Assembly (NCBI GenBank): GCA_036498265.1
Contig: DASYFT010000032.1
Coordinates: 1-45,757 of the forward strand
Direction of reading: 5' to 3'
DNA: 45,757 bases
Source of the DNA: Palsa-744 sp036498265
GTDB taxonomy: Bacteria; Actinomycetota; Thermoleophilia; Solirubrobacterales; Solirubrobacteraceae
Below the pieces are notes generated by a model. It made no database searches. It was not told the DNA's origin and saw nothing but the letters and a program-made list of their open reading frames with translations. Shown piece after piece: positions 1 to 7,064 of this stretch. Position 1 is the first letter of the stretch, and each line of letters begins with the position of its first letter. A program made the position numbers and the translations under genes.

Positions 1-731
1 CGGCCGGTGATTTCGTGCAGCCGGCCGGTGACGCTGCTGGAGCACTCGAGGCCCGCCGTGAGGTTGACGTCGGGGATGTTCTGTGCGACGAACTGGTCGA
101 AGCTGACGTCGGCGCTCGTGATGATCGCGACCGCCGTCAGCACCATCACGAGCCCCAGCGCGCGCTGTAGCTGCGGACCCCGGCCGGCGTTGCGGACCCG
201 CTCGAACACCCGCCTGCCGCCGAGCGTGAGTGCGAGCAGCACGAGCGCCGAGCCGGCGGCGTAGACGACCGCCAGGAGCACCGTCCGTCCCGATGCCGCG
301 CTGACCGAGATCACGGCGGCGAGGATCGGGCTGGCGCACGGCGTGTAGACGAAGCCGAGCGCGCCTCCCACCAGCAGCCCGGACAGGAACCCGTCTCCGC
401 GCGATCGCGGGCCGAAGCGGGCGAGCCTCGACAGCGGCGCCTCCAGTCGCGCGCTCAGCTCCGGAACCAGCAATGCGACTCCGAATGCCAGCAGGACCAC
501 GATCGCCACATCGCGCAGCGGGTCACTCCCGAGACCGACCCCCCCTACGAGGTTGGCCACCCCGACGATCGCGACCGTGAAGGTGATCGACAGCCCCACC
601 ACGACACCCACCGGTCGCCGCCGCCCGCCGACACCACCCGCCGACAGCAGGGCCGGAAGCACCGGCAGCACGCACGGCGACAGCGCGGTGCCTGCACCCG
701 CCAGCAACGCGAAGGCGAGTAGGACGATCAT
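1..731 (-). CDS. CcdA/DsbD-type membrane thiol-disulfide transporter (C-terminus cut by window)
   Basis: Read on the minus strand from an ATG at 731, the frame is open to the window edge, giving about 243 residues. It is strongly hydrophobic with several membrane segments. It has the paired proline-cysteine motifs of the CcdA/DsbD transmembrane family: SPCVLP near residue 20 and YTPCASP near residue 131. In that family these two cysteines carry electrons from cytoplasmic thioredoxin across the membrane to extracytoplasmic thiol proteins, for cytochrome c assembly or disulfide reduction. No good Shine-Dalgarno site precedes the ATG. The partner thioredoxin-like protein would lie beyond the left edge. 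The family call is firm; the exact role (cytochrome c maturation or another thiol pathway) is open. Confidence 0.85.
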   Translation of the reverse strand, partial: MIVLLAFALLAGAGTALSPCVLPVLPALLSAGGVGGRRRPVGVVVGLSITFTVAIVGVANLVGGVGLGSDPLRDVAIVVLLAFGVALLVPELSARLEAPLSRLARFGPRSRGDGFLSGLLVGGALGFVYTPCASPILAAVISVSAASGRTVLLAVVYAAGSALVLLALTLGGRRVFERVRNAGRGPQLQRALGLVMVLTAVAIITSADVSFDQFVAQNIPDVNLTAGLECSSSVTGRLHEITG

Positions 732-828
732 CTGAGAGGAGACTAAGCCGCTCGCCAGACCGTCTGCGCCGGTGCCCGTGGCGCCCCGGGGGTCCCGGCG
801 GCCTGCGCCGGTGTGCCGGAGGGCGCTC

Positions 829-978
829 TCAGCGCCTGACGATCACGTAGACGGTGGCCGCGGCGAAGGCGATCTGCCCGAAGGCGAGGGCGGTTCCGAG
901 GTTCGCCGCACCGAGCGCGCCGGCCAGCGCGCTCGCGAGGATGAACGCCCCGAACATCGTCAGCAGGTCACGTGCCAT
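829..978 (-). CDS. 49-residue membrane peptide coupled to meaB
   Basis: The peptide starts MARDLLTMFGAF and is almost entirely hydrophobic, with two probable membrane helices separated by a short GAANLG turn and ending VRR. Its ATG at 978 lies inside the last codons of meaB, overlapping by 11 bases, so it is probably translated by coupling to meaB. A longer in-frame reading from 1020 exists, but it would overlap meaB further and begin with residues that look like translated meaB antiframe. I do not recognise a family. The tight coupling and clear amphipathic-free hydrophobic pattern are the reasons to call it a gene. It could be an uncharacterised small membrane protein linked to the mutase operon, or a fortuitous frame. 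Confidence 0.55.
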   Translation of the reverse strand: MARDLLTMFGAFILASALAGALGAANLGTALAFGQIAFAAATVYVIVRR

Positions 979-1984
979 CGCCGCGCTCGATCCCCGGTCG
1001 CAGCGAATCCCGCGAGGCAACCAGCTGGAGTGCCCTGGCCAGCGCCGGGACGTCCAGCCCCGGATCCTGGCCGGCCAGGAGGTCCTCGGCCGCGGCCCGG
1101 CCGCCGAGCGCCCTGATGCCGCGCTCGCCGTGCTCCGAGGCGAAGTCGCTCAGCGCCGCAGCGCGGCGCGCGGCCAGACGCCGCTCGCCGATATCGAGCC
1201 CGGCGCGGTGCTCCTCCAGGGCATCGATCAGCTCCTCGATGCCGGTGGGCGGCGGCAGCGAGGAGACCGCCACAACCGGCGTCCCCCGTGACCCCAGCGA
1301 GCGCAGTGCGGCGCTGAGGTCACGACGCGTCCCGACCGCGATCTGACCGAGGTCGGCCTTCGTGACGACCAGCACGTCCGGGATCTCCATGATTCCCGCC
1401 TTCAGGAACTGCAGCACGTCGCCGCCGCCGGGCTGGACGACCACCGCCACGGTGTCCGCCACCTCGGCGACCTCCGTCTCGGCCTGTCCCACGCCGACCG
1501 TCTCGATCACGACCACGTCGAAGGCGGCGGCGAGCGCGTGTGCGGCCGCTCGTGTCGCGCGCGCCAGCCCGCCCAGTCGCTCGCCGGCGGCGGTCGAGCG
1601 GATCAGCACGCCCGCGTCGGCGGGGTCGAAGTCGATGCGTGCACGGTCGCCGAGCAGCGACCCGCCGGAGCGACGGGAGCTCGGGTCGACCGCGAGCATC
1701 GCCACGGTGCGCCCGCGCTGACGCCAGGTATGAAGCAGAGCCGAGAGCAGCGTCGACTTGCCCGCTCCCGGCGGCCCGGTGACGCCGATCACGTGGCACG
1801 GCGCCTCACCGCCGAGCGATCCCGGGGAGAGCTCGGCGAGAAGAGCAGCCGTCTGCTCGCGGTCAGCCTGGGCAGTGCTCTCGATGAGGTTCAGTGCGGC
1901 GGGCGCCGCGGCCAGGTCGCGATCGCGCAGGCGGGCGCCGAGCGCGGCCCCCACCACGCCCGGAGGGCGCGGTGCCTCGCTCAC
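968..1984 (-). CDS. meaB: MeaB/ArgK-type GTPase chaperone of B12-dependent acyl-CoA mutase
   Basis: This is a 338-residue G3E-family P-loop GTPase. It shows the Walker A motif GPPGAGKST (about residue 55), the switch region AVDPSSRRSGGSLLGDR, the ETVGVGQAE motif and the VTKADL base-specificity motif. MeaB proteins gate loading and release of adenosylcobalamin on methylmalonyl- and ethylmalonyl-CoA mutases and protect them from inactivation. The start chosen is GTG at 1984, because it overlaps the mutase stop codon as GTGA; a later GTG pair at 1957/1954 is possible. The position directly after the mutase gene agrees with the role. Much longer readings upstream of 1984 in this frame are shadows of the mutase gene. 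Confidence 0.93.
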   Translation of the reverse strand: MSEAPRPPGVVGAALGARLRDRDLAAAPAALNLIESTAQADREQTAALLAELSPGSLGGEAPCHVIGVTGPPGAGKSTLLSALLHTWRQRGRTVAMLAVDPSSRRSGGSLLGDRARIDFDPADAGVLIRSTAAGERLGGLARATRAAAHALAAAFDVVVIETVGVGQAETEVAEVADTVAVVVQPGGGDVLQFLKAGIMEIPDVLVVTKADLGQIAVGTRRDLSAALRSLGSRGTPVVAVSSLPPPTGIEELIDALEEHRAGLDIGERRLAARRAAALSDFASEHGERGIRALGGRAAAEDLLAGQDPGLDVPALARALQLVASRDSLRPGIERGDGT

Positions 1985-4011
1985 GCCGAGCCGTTGGCGG
2001 TGGAGACGGCGGGGACCGCCGAGCCCTCGGCGCCGGCCTCGACCAGGTCCACGATGTCGCGCATGATGCGCGTGATGTCGAAGTCCTTGGGGGTGTAGAC
2101 AGCCGCGACGCCCGACTCCTTGAGTGCCGCCACGTCCTGCTCCGGGATGATCCCGCCGACGATGACCGGCGCGGTGACGCCCGCCTCGCGCAGCGCGCCG
2201 AGCACAGCCGGGATCAGCTCGCGGTGGGAGCCGGAGAGGATCGACAGCCCGATCACGTGGACCCCCTCCTGGAGGGCCGAGGAGGCGATCTGCGCGGGGG
2301 TGAGGCGGATCCCTTCGTAGACGACGTCCATCCCGGAGTCCCGCGCGCGAACGGCTATCTGCTCGGCGCCGTTGGAATGGCCGTCGAGCCCCGGCTTGCC
2401 GACGAGGATCTTCGGCCGGCGCCCGAGCTTCTCCTGCAGCCGCGAGACGTCGCTGCGAAGCTCTCCGAGGTCCTCGTCGAGCGGGGCGGCCGCGGCCTCG
2501 CCGACGCCGGTGGGCGCGCGGTAGCTGCCGAACACCTCCCGCAGCGTGCCTGCCCACTCGCCGGTCGTGGCGCCGGCGCGGGCGGCGGCGATCGTGGGCT
2601 CCATCAGGTTCTCCGCGCCGTCCTCCGCGAGCGCCGTCCCCGCCAGCGCCGTGAGGGCCTCGTCGACCGCCGCCTGATCGCGCTCTGAGCGCCACCGGCG
2701 CACGGCCTCGATCTGCTCGGCTTCGAGCTCGGGGTCCACGACGAGGATCCCGCCCTCGGCGTCGGCCGTGAGCGGCGAGTCCTCCGACCCGGCGAACCTG
2801 TTCTGGCCGACCACGACCTGCTCGCCCGACTCGATCCGGCGCAGGCGTTCGCGATGGGAGTCCACCAGTGCGGCCTTCATGTACGGGACCGCCTCGACCG
2901 CGCCGCCATGCTCTGCGACCACCGCCATCTCTGCGCGCGCGCCCTCGAGCAGCTCGGAGACGAGGCTCTCCATGACCTTGGAACCCTCGAAGATGTCGGG
3001 GTACTCGAGGATGTCGGTCTCGTAGGCGAGGACCTGCTGGATGCGCAGCGACCACTGCTGGTCCCAGGGGCGCGGCAGCCCGAGCGCCTCGTTCCAGGCC
3101 GGCAGCTGGATCGCGCGCGCGCGAGCGTCACGGCCGAGAGTCACCGCGAGCGCCTCGAGCACGATCCGCTGCACGTTGTTCTCCGGCTGGGCCTCCGTCA
3201 GCCCGAGCGAGTTCACCTGGACGCCGTAGCGGAAGCGCAGGTGACGGGGATCGACGACGCCGTATCGCTCTCGCCCCAGCTCTTCCCAGAGGATCGACAT
3301 CGCGCGCAGCTTGGCGTGCTCCTCGACGAACCGCACGCCGGCGTTGACGAAGAACGAGATGCGGCCGAAGACCTGCTCCATGCGCGACTCCGGCACTCGC
3401 TCGCGAGCGGCGTCGAGCACGGCGATGGCGTTGCTCATCGCATAGGCGATCTCCTGCACCGGCGTCGCCCCCGCCTCCTGCAGGTGGTACGAGCAGATGT
3501 TGATCGGGTTCCAGCGTGGGACGTGCTCGACGGTGTAGGCGATCATGTCGGCGATCAGGCGCATCGACGGGCCGGGCGGGAACGCGTACGTGCCGCGCGC
3601 GAGGAACTCCTTGATGATGTCGTTCTGGGTGGTGCCCTGGAGCTGCTCCCGGGCGACGCCCTGCTCCTCGGCCGCCACGATGTAGAGCGCGAGCAGCCAC
3701 GCAGCGGTGGCGTTGATCGTCATCGACGTGTTCATCTCGCCGAGCGGGATGCCGTGCATCAGCGCCGCCATGTCGCCGCGATGGGAGATCGGCACCCCGA
3801 CCTTCCCGACCTCGCCGCGTGCGAGCTCGTCGTCGGGGTCGTATCCGGTCTGCGTCGGGAGGTCGAACGCGACCGAGAGGCCCGTCTGGCCCTTTTCGAG
3901 GTTGCGCCGGTAGAGCTCGTTGGACGCCTTCGCCGTCGAGTGCCCGGCGTAGGTGCGCATCATCCAGGGACGGTCTCGCTCCGGCAGCCGCGGTGACTGT
4001 TCGCCGCTCAT
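1981..4011 (-). CDS. ecm: Ethylmalonyl-CoA mutase, MeaA type (coenzyme B12-dependent)
   Basis: A 676-residue acyl-CoA mutase. The N-terminal part is the substrate TIM barrel (DRPWMMRTYAGHST at the start, FDLPTQTGYDPD, the SYHLQEAGATP loop near residue 174 that holds the catalytic Tyr-His region, and GVQVNSLGLTEAQPENN). The C-terminal part is the B12-binding domain, with LDGHSNG (the DxHxxG cobalt-ligand motif, near residue 540), then SILSGSH and VGGIIP. The barrel matches my memory of MeaA/ethylmalonyl-CoA mutases better than true methylmalonyl-CoA mutases, and a ccr gene lies nearby. It would convert ethylmalonyl-CoA to methylsuccinyl-CoA. ATG at 4011 sits 6 nt after a TACAAT -10 box, so the mRNA is probably leaderless. 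It is followed by meaB with a GTGA overlap. Confidence 0.92.
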   Translation of the reverse strand: MSGEQSPRLPERDRPWMMRTYAGHSTAKASNELYRRNLEKGQTGLSVAFDLPTQTGYDPDDELARGEVGKVGVPISHRGDMAALMHGIPLGEMNTSMTINATAAWLLALYIVAAEEQGVAREQLQGTTQNDIIKEFLARGTYAFPPGPSMRLIADMIAYTVEHVPRWNPINICSYHLQEAGATPVQEIAYAMSNAIAVLDAARERVPESRMEQVFGRISFFVNAGVRFVEEHAKLRAMSILWEELGRERYGVVDPRHLRFRYGVQVNSLGLTEAQPENNVQRIVLEALAVTLGRDARARAIQLPAWNEALGLPRPWDQQWSLRIQQVLAYETDILEYPDIFEGSKVMESLVSELLEGARAEMAVVAEHGGAVEAVPYMKAALVDSHRERLRRIESGEQVVVGQNRFAGSEDSPLTADAEGGILVVDPELEAEQIEAVRRWRSERDQAAVDEALTALAGTALAEDGAENLMEPTIAAARAGATTGEWAGTLREVFGSYRAPTGVGEAAAAPLDEDLGELRSDVSRLQEKLGRRPKILVGKPGLDGHSNGAEQIAVRARDSGMDVVYEGIRLTPAQIASSALQEGVHVIGLSILSGSHRELIPAVLGALREAGVTAPVIVGGIIPEQDVAALKESGVAAVYTPKDFDITRIMRDIVDLVEAGAEGSAVPAVSTANGSA

Positions 4012-4017
4012 GCGCCA

Positions 4018-4047
4018 ATTGTACGGTCGGACGGCGGGCTCTATCCT
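4018..4047. promoter_or_regulatory. Overlapping divergent promoters of ecm and clpS
   Basis: For clpS, TTGTAC (4019-4024) and TATCCT (4042-4047) are separated by 17 bp, a standard housekeeping sigma-factor layout, with the ATG 8 nt after the -10. On the minus strand, TACAAT (4023-4018) stands 6 nt before the ecm ATG. The ecm -10 box lies almost exactly on the clpS -35 box, so RNA polymerase should not occupy both at once. This is read from the sequence alone. Confidence 0.6.
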
Positions 4048-4055
4048 GCCGGGCG

Positions 4056-4343
4056 ATGAGTCAAACGGTCGAGATCCCGCGAGCCGGCGGGCCCGGCACC
4101 GGTTTGGGGGGCTCCTGGCGGGTGATCGTCTGCAACGACAACCACAACACCTTCGACCACGTCGCGCGGACGCTCGCGCGGTTCATCCCCGGGGTCAGCG
4201 TCGAGCGCGGCCTCGAGATCGCGAACGTGATCCACAACGCGGGACGCGCCATCGTCTTCAACGGCCACCAGGAGCCGGCCGAGCACTACTGGGAGCAGCT
4301 CAAGGGTGCCGGCCTGACGATGGCCCCCCTCGAGCAGGGCTAG
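4056..4343 (+). CDS. clpS: ClpS-like adaptor of the Clp protease (N-degron recognition)
   Basis: A 95-residue protein with an ungapped ClpS core: VIVCNDNHNTFDHV (the NDD-type loop of the N-degron pocket), then a helical segment RTLARFIPGVSVERGLEIANVIHNAGRA, and the family-typical ending in which EPAEHYWEQL aligns with the YAE-containing region. ClpS delivers proteins with destabilising N-terminal residues to ClpAP/ClpCP. The loop reads NDNHNT rather than NDDYT, as in the more divergent ClpS2-like forms, so degron preference may differ. It lies alone on the plus strand between ecm and its operon mates and ends 2 nt before the convergent neighbour's stop codon. Confidence 0.85.
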   Translation: MSQTVEIPRAGGPGTGLGGSWRVIVCNDNHNTFDHVARTLARFIPGVSVERGLEIANVIHNAGRAIVFNGHQEPAEHYWEQLKGAGLTMAPLEQG

Positions 4344-4345
4344 GC

Positions 4346-4708
4346 TCAGGCGCTCTCGCCGGTCGCCCCGCCGTTGCCGAGGCCGTTTCCCGCTGTGACC
4401 GGCTCCGGGGCCACCGCCCCGTGCGCCGTCAGGTCCCACCAGCCGTAGAGCACCGGCACCTGGTACCAGCTCGATCGGCGCGCCCTGAAGTACGTCATCT
4501 CCGGACCCTGCCAGTAGCGCTCCCAGTCGAGGTACTCCTCGAAGGCTGCGAGCTGCTGGAACTTGTAGCGGTCGTCGCGCGCCCGGTAGACGTGGTAGCT
4601 GCTCGCGCTGTAGCGAAGAGCCGTCGCCGCGACCTCGTTGAGCGCGACCTCGAAGGTGTCCGCGCGGAAGCCGGTGGCGTACCACGGCACGATCACCGTT
4701 CCTGCCAT
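4346..4708 (-). CDS. Small protein coupled to ccr, possibly an ABM-type alpha/beta-barrel
   Basis: A 120-residue protein whose ATG shares one base with the ccr stop codon (TGATG), a clear sign of coupled translation. Visible features are the start MAGTVIVPWYATGF, the central YHVYRARDDRYKFQQLAAF, and aromatic-rich RYWQGPEMTYFRAR and VLYGWWDL. The spacing of secondary structure and the helical ALNEVAATALRYSA resemble the dimeric ferredoxin-like fold of antibiotic-biosynthesis monooxygenase (ABM) proteins, but I see no diagnostic motif. The C-terminal 20 residues are Gly/Ala-rich and probably disordered. Because it is coupled to ccr, an accessory role in crotonyl-CoA carboxylation is plausible; that is inference. 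A pure hypothetical is the safe call. Confidence 0.75.
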   Translation of the reverse strand: MAGTVIVPWYATGFRADTFEVALNEVAATALRYSASSYHVYRARDDRYKFQQLAAFEEYLDWERYWQGPEMTYFRARRSSWYQVPVLYGWWDLTAHGAVAPEPVTAGNGLGNGGATGESA

Positions 4709-5964
4709 CAGGCACCCACCTCGGCGTGGATCGCACCAGGGCCGTCAGCCGTCTTGCCCTGACCCTCGGAGTCGGCTCCGACGAGGATCGAGATCTTGCC
4801 CAGGTGCTTGTTCTCCAACATGAGCTGGTGTGCTTCGGCGACGCCCTCGAACCCGAGCGTACGCCACAGCACCGGGCGGATCTGGCCGCTCTCGATCAGC
4901 TCGTTCGCCTTGGTGCACTCGTACGCGTTGGCGAAGTGGGAGCCGAGGATCTCCTTCTGGCGCATCCACAGGTAGGCGACGTTGAAGTCGAGGTCGATGC
5001 CGGTCGTGCCCGCGCAGATGACCACTTTGCCGAACGTCTTCGCCGTGAAGACGGATGTCGGGAAGGTGGCTTTGCCGACGTGCTCGAAGACGATGTCGGG
5101 CGCGTCGCCGAGGATGTCCTTGACGCGCTTGGCGAACTCGCGCGAGACGCCGAACCTCGCCTTCTCCTCCTCCGGGCTCTCGCCGCCCTTGCGCATCATC
5201 CCCGCGAACTCGTTGCGGTCGATGTAGTCGACGGCGCCCAGGCGCTTGACGAGCTCGCCCTTCTCGGCCGAGGACACCACACCCACGCTGTGCGCGCCGG
5301 CCATGGCGCAGATCTGGGTCGCGAACACGCCCAGGCCGCCGGCTGCTCCCCAGATCAGGACGTTGGCGCCGGGCTGCAGCTTGCAGCGGGTGATCAGCAT
5401 CCTGTATGCGGTGAAGTACACAAGGCCGTAGGACGCGGCCTCCTCCCACGTGAGGGCATGCGGCTTGGGCAGGAGCTGCTGGGCCTGGACCTTCGTGAAC
5501 TGGGCGAAGGAGCCCCAGGTCGTCTCGTAGCCCCAGATCTTCTGCGACGGTGCCGCCATCGGATCGAGCCCATGGACCTCCGGGTCCTCGTAGGAGGCCT
5601 GGTTGCAGTGCACGACAACCTCGTCGCCGGGCTTCCAGCGCGTGACGCCCGCGCCGACCTTCCAGACGACCCCGGAGGCATCGGAGCCGCCGATGTGGTG
5701 GCCGTACTCCGGATGGTCGCCGTAGCGCATCACCGACACCGGCTTGCCGAGCGCCGCCCACACGTTGTTGTAGTTGACCCCGGCTGCCATGACGCGCACG
5801 ATCACCTCGAAGGCGCCGGGCTCGGGCACCTCGATCTCCTCGATCTGGAAGGCGTCCTTGGGTTCGCCGAAGCGCTCCTCGCGGATGACCCACGCCGCCA
5901 TCGTGGCGGGCAGCTCACCCGGCTCGACATCTACTGATGACACCTGCTGGAGATCGATCGCCAC
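4708..5964 (-). CDS. ccr: Crotonyl-CoA carboxylase/reductase
   Basis: A 418-residue member of the medium-chain dehydrogenase/reductase superfamily, full length for Ccr. Landmarks are AGVNYNNVWAALG (about residue 61), the WGYETTWGSFAQF segment (about 144), the NADPH-binding GAAGGLG near 205, IDRNEF and IVFEHVGKATFP, and GSHFANAYE near 341. In studied Ccr enzymes the Asn of NYN, the Glu after the aromatic residue and the His of SHFA position CO2; all three are present here. Ccr makes ethylmalonyl-CoA from crotonyl-CoA, CO2 and NADPH, the key step of the ethylmalonyl-CoA pathway and a source of polyketide extender units. The start is GTG at 5964; TAGGAT at 6009-6004 is a likely -10 box. The coupled small gene and ecm follow. 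Confidence 0.93.
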   Translation of the reverse strand: MAIDLQQVSSVDVEPGELPATMAAWVIREERFGEPKDAFQIEEIEVPEPGAFEVIVRVMAAGVNYNNVWAALGKPVSVMRYGDHPEYGHHIGGSDASGVVWKVGAGVTRWKPGDEVVVHCNQASYEDPEVHGLDPMAAPSQKIWGYETTWGSFAQFTKVQAQQLLPKPHALTWEEAASYGLVYFTAYRMLITRCKLQPGANVLIWGAAGGLGVFATQICAMAGAHSVGVVSSAEKGELVKRLGAVDYIDRNEFAGMMRKGGESPEEEKARFGVSREFAKRVKDILGDAPDIVFEHVGKATFPTSVFTAKTFGKVVICAGTTGIDLDFNVAYLWMRQKEILGSHFANAYECTKANELIESGQIRPVLWRTLGFEGVAEAHQLMLENKHLGKISILVGADSEGQGKTADGPGAIHAEVGA

Positions 5965-6067
5965 GTGCTCGGCACCTCTCGGTCGGGGTTGGGCTCGCGT
6001 CCAATCCTACCCGCGGCGGGCGCCCGCGCGCGGCTCTCCCCGGCGCCCTCGCTGCCGGCGCCCGACC

Positions 6068-6192
6068 CCAAGAGCCCACGCATCGCACGGTCCGACGGCG
6101 CCAGTGCCGGGGCCCGTCGCCCCACGAATCGCAAGGTCCGCGGGCGCCACTGCCGACGCCAAGAGCCCACGCATCGCACGGTCCGACGGCGC
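6068..6192. repeat. Three imperfect tandem repeats, about 45 bp period
   Basis: The 334-base gap between ccr and the STAS gene (5965-6298) holds no convincing gene. It contains a perfect 34-bp direct repeat (6068-6101 and 6159-6192) with a diverged middle copy starting near 6114. The shared core begins CCCACG at 6075, 6121 and 6166, so the periods are 46 and 45 bp. The middle copy differs from the core at a few positions. No CRISPR-like conserved spacing or dyad is obvious, and the copies do not encode a shared peptide in a plausible frame. The rest of the gap holds the ccr promoter region and a GGAGG ribosome site before 6299. Confidence 0.8.
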
Positions 6193-6298
6193 ACCGGTTC
6201 GAAGAGTCGCGAATGGCGAGCGCTTGTGCGGGTAGGAATCCTCTCGATCGAAGTCCTCGCAATCCGATCGTCGGTCGCCACTGGCCCGCGGAGGATCG

Positions 6299-7000
6299 AT
6301 GGAAAGGCTGACCATCAACACGAGCCTGCGCACGAGCTCGCAGGGCGACTGCCGCACCCTGTCTCTTCGCGGAGACCTGGACGTGGCCTCCGCGCCTATG
6401 CTCGAACGCGCGATCGCCGGGATGTGCGCCGCGGGCGCCACCGAGATCGTCCTCGATCTGGGCGGCGTCGAGTTCATGGACTCGAGCGGGTTGAACGCGA
6501 TACTGCGCGGCAGGATGCTCTGCGACGAGCATCGGTGTCAGTTCTCGTTGATGCCAGCCAGACGGTCCGTTCACCGGGTCTTCGAGATCGCCCGGCTTCT
6601 CGAGAAGCTCCCGTTTCACAAGTCGGCGCACAGCCCGAGCGAGCCCGCCCAGTCCCCGGGACGCAGCGGTGAGCTGGAAATTCGAGACGACGCCCAGGCC
6701 GGACGGCACACGCTCGTCCTCACCGGCCAGCTCGACACCACGACGTCGCCCGCGCTCGAAAAGGTCATGGTCACGCTCTGCAGGGCCGGTGCAAGCGAGA
6801 TCATCCTCGACCTCCGCCGGCTGGACCTCCTGGACTCCTCGGGGGTGCGAGCGATCGTGGCCGGCCAGGAACGCTGCCGGGAGCACGCGTGCCAGTTCTT
6901 CCTCACGCCCGGCCGACAGGCGATCGAGCGGCTGTTCGACGTTGTGGGACTGCCGCATGACGCTCCCGCGCCCGAGGAGCGGTCCTCGAACGCGATCTGA
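6299..7000 (+). CDS. Double STAS-domain protein (anti-sigma-factor antagonist-like)
   Basis: A 233-residue protein made of two complete STAS domains in tandem (about residues 8-100 and 122-220) joined by a Ser/Pro-rich linker. Each copy has the phosphorylation-site motif of SpoIIAA/RsbV proteins: FMDSSGLNAI near residue 61 and LLDSSGVRAI near residue 183. Single-domain proteins of this kind bind anti-sigma kinases and release sigma factors when unphosphorylated. A tandem form could bridge two kinases or act as a phosphorylation integrator. A GGAGG site lies 6 nt before the ATG. No sigma factor, kinase or phosphatase gene is adjacent. Two internal domains suggest duplication within the gene, but they are clearly diverged. 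Confidence 0.88.
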   Translation: MERLTINTSLRTSSQGDCRTLSLRGDLDVASAPMLERAIAGMCAAGATEIVLDLGGVEFMDSSGLNAILRGRMLCDEHRCQFSLMPARRSVHRVFEIARLLEKLPFHKSAHSPSEPAQSPGRSGELEIRDDAQAGRHTLVLTGQLDTTTSPALEKVMVTLCRAGASEIILDLRRLDLLDSSGVRAIVAGQERCREHACQFFLTPGRQAIERLFDVVGLPHDAPAPEERSSNAI

Positions 7001-7051
7001 TCCCGCGTCCGGCTCGGACGCATAGGAGCGGTCCTCGAACGCGATCTGATC
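6975..7051. repeat. Perfect 28-bp direct repeat at the end of the STAS gene
   Basis: The 28 bases at 6975-7002, which include the STAS gene's last codons and its TGA, recur without mismatch at 7024-7051 just past the gene. The copies start 49 bp apart. The second copy lies in the short gap before the convergent ygfZ stop codon. The pattern could be a recent segmental duplication of the gene end, or two copies of a dispersed extragenic repeat. It is not an obvious dyad or terminator. Confidence 0.85.
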
Positions 7052-7064
7052 GGGCTCGGGTCGC

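Noticed and set aside
968..3055. Reading of meaB extended to about 695 residues
   Set aside because: Residues before 1984 are the mutase gene in the wrong frame (Arg/Gly/Pro-rich, no family features). The GTGA junction at 1984 gives a natural start.
4018..4047. A Fur- or MarR-type operator in the ecm/clpS gap
   Set aside because: AATTGTAC-type sequence is better explained by overlapping -35 and -10 boxes; no dyad of useful length exists.
6068..6192. CRISPR-like array
   Set aside because: Only three imperfect units about 45 bp apart with no unique spacers, no palindromic repeat and no cas genes in the window.
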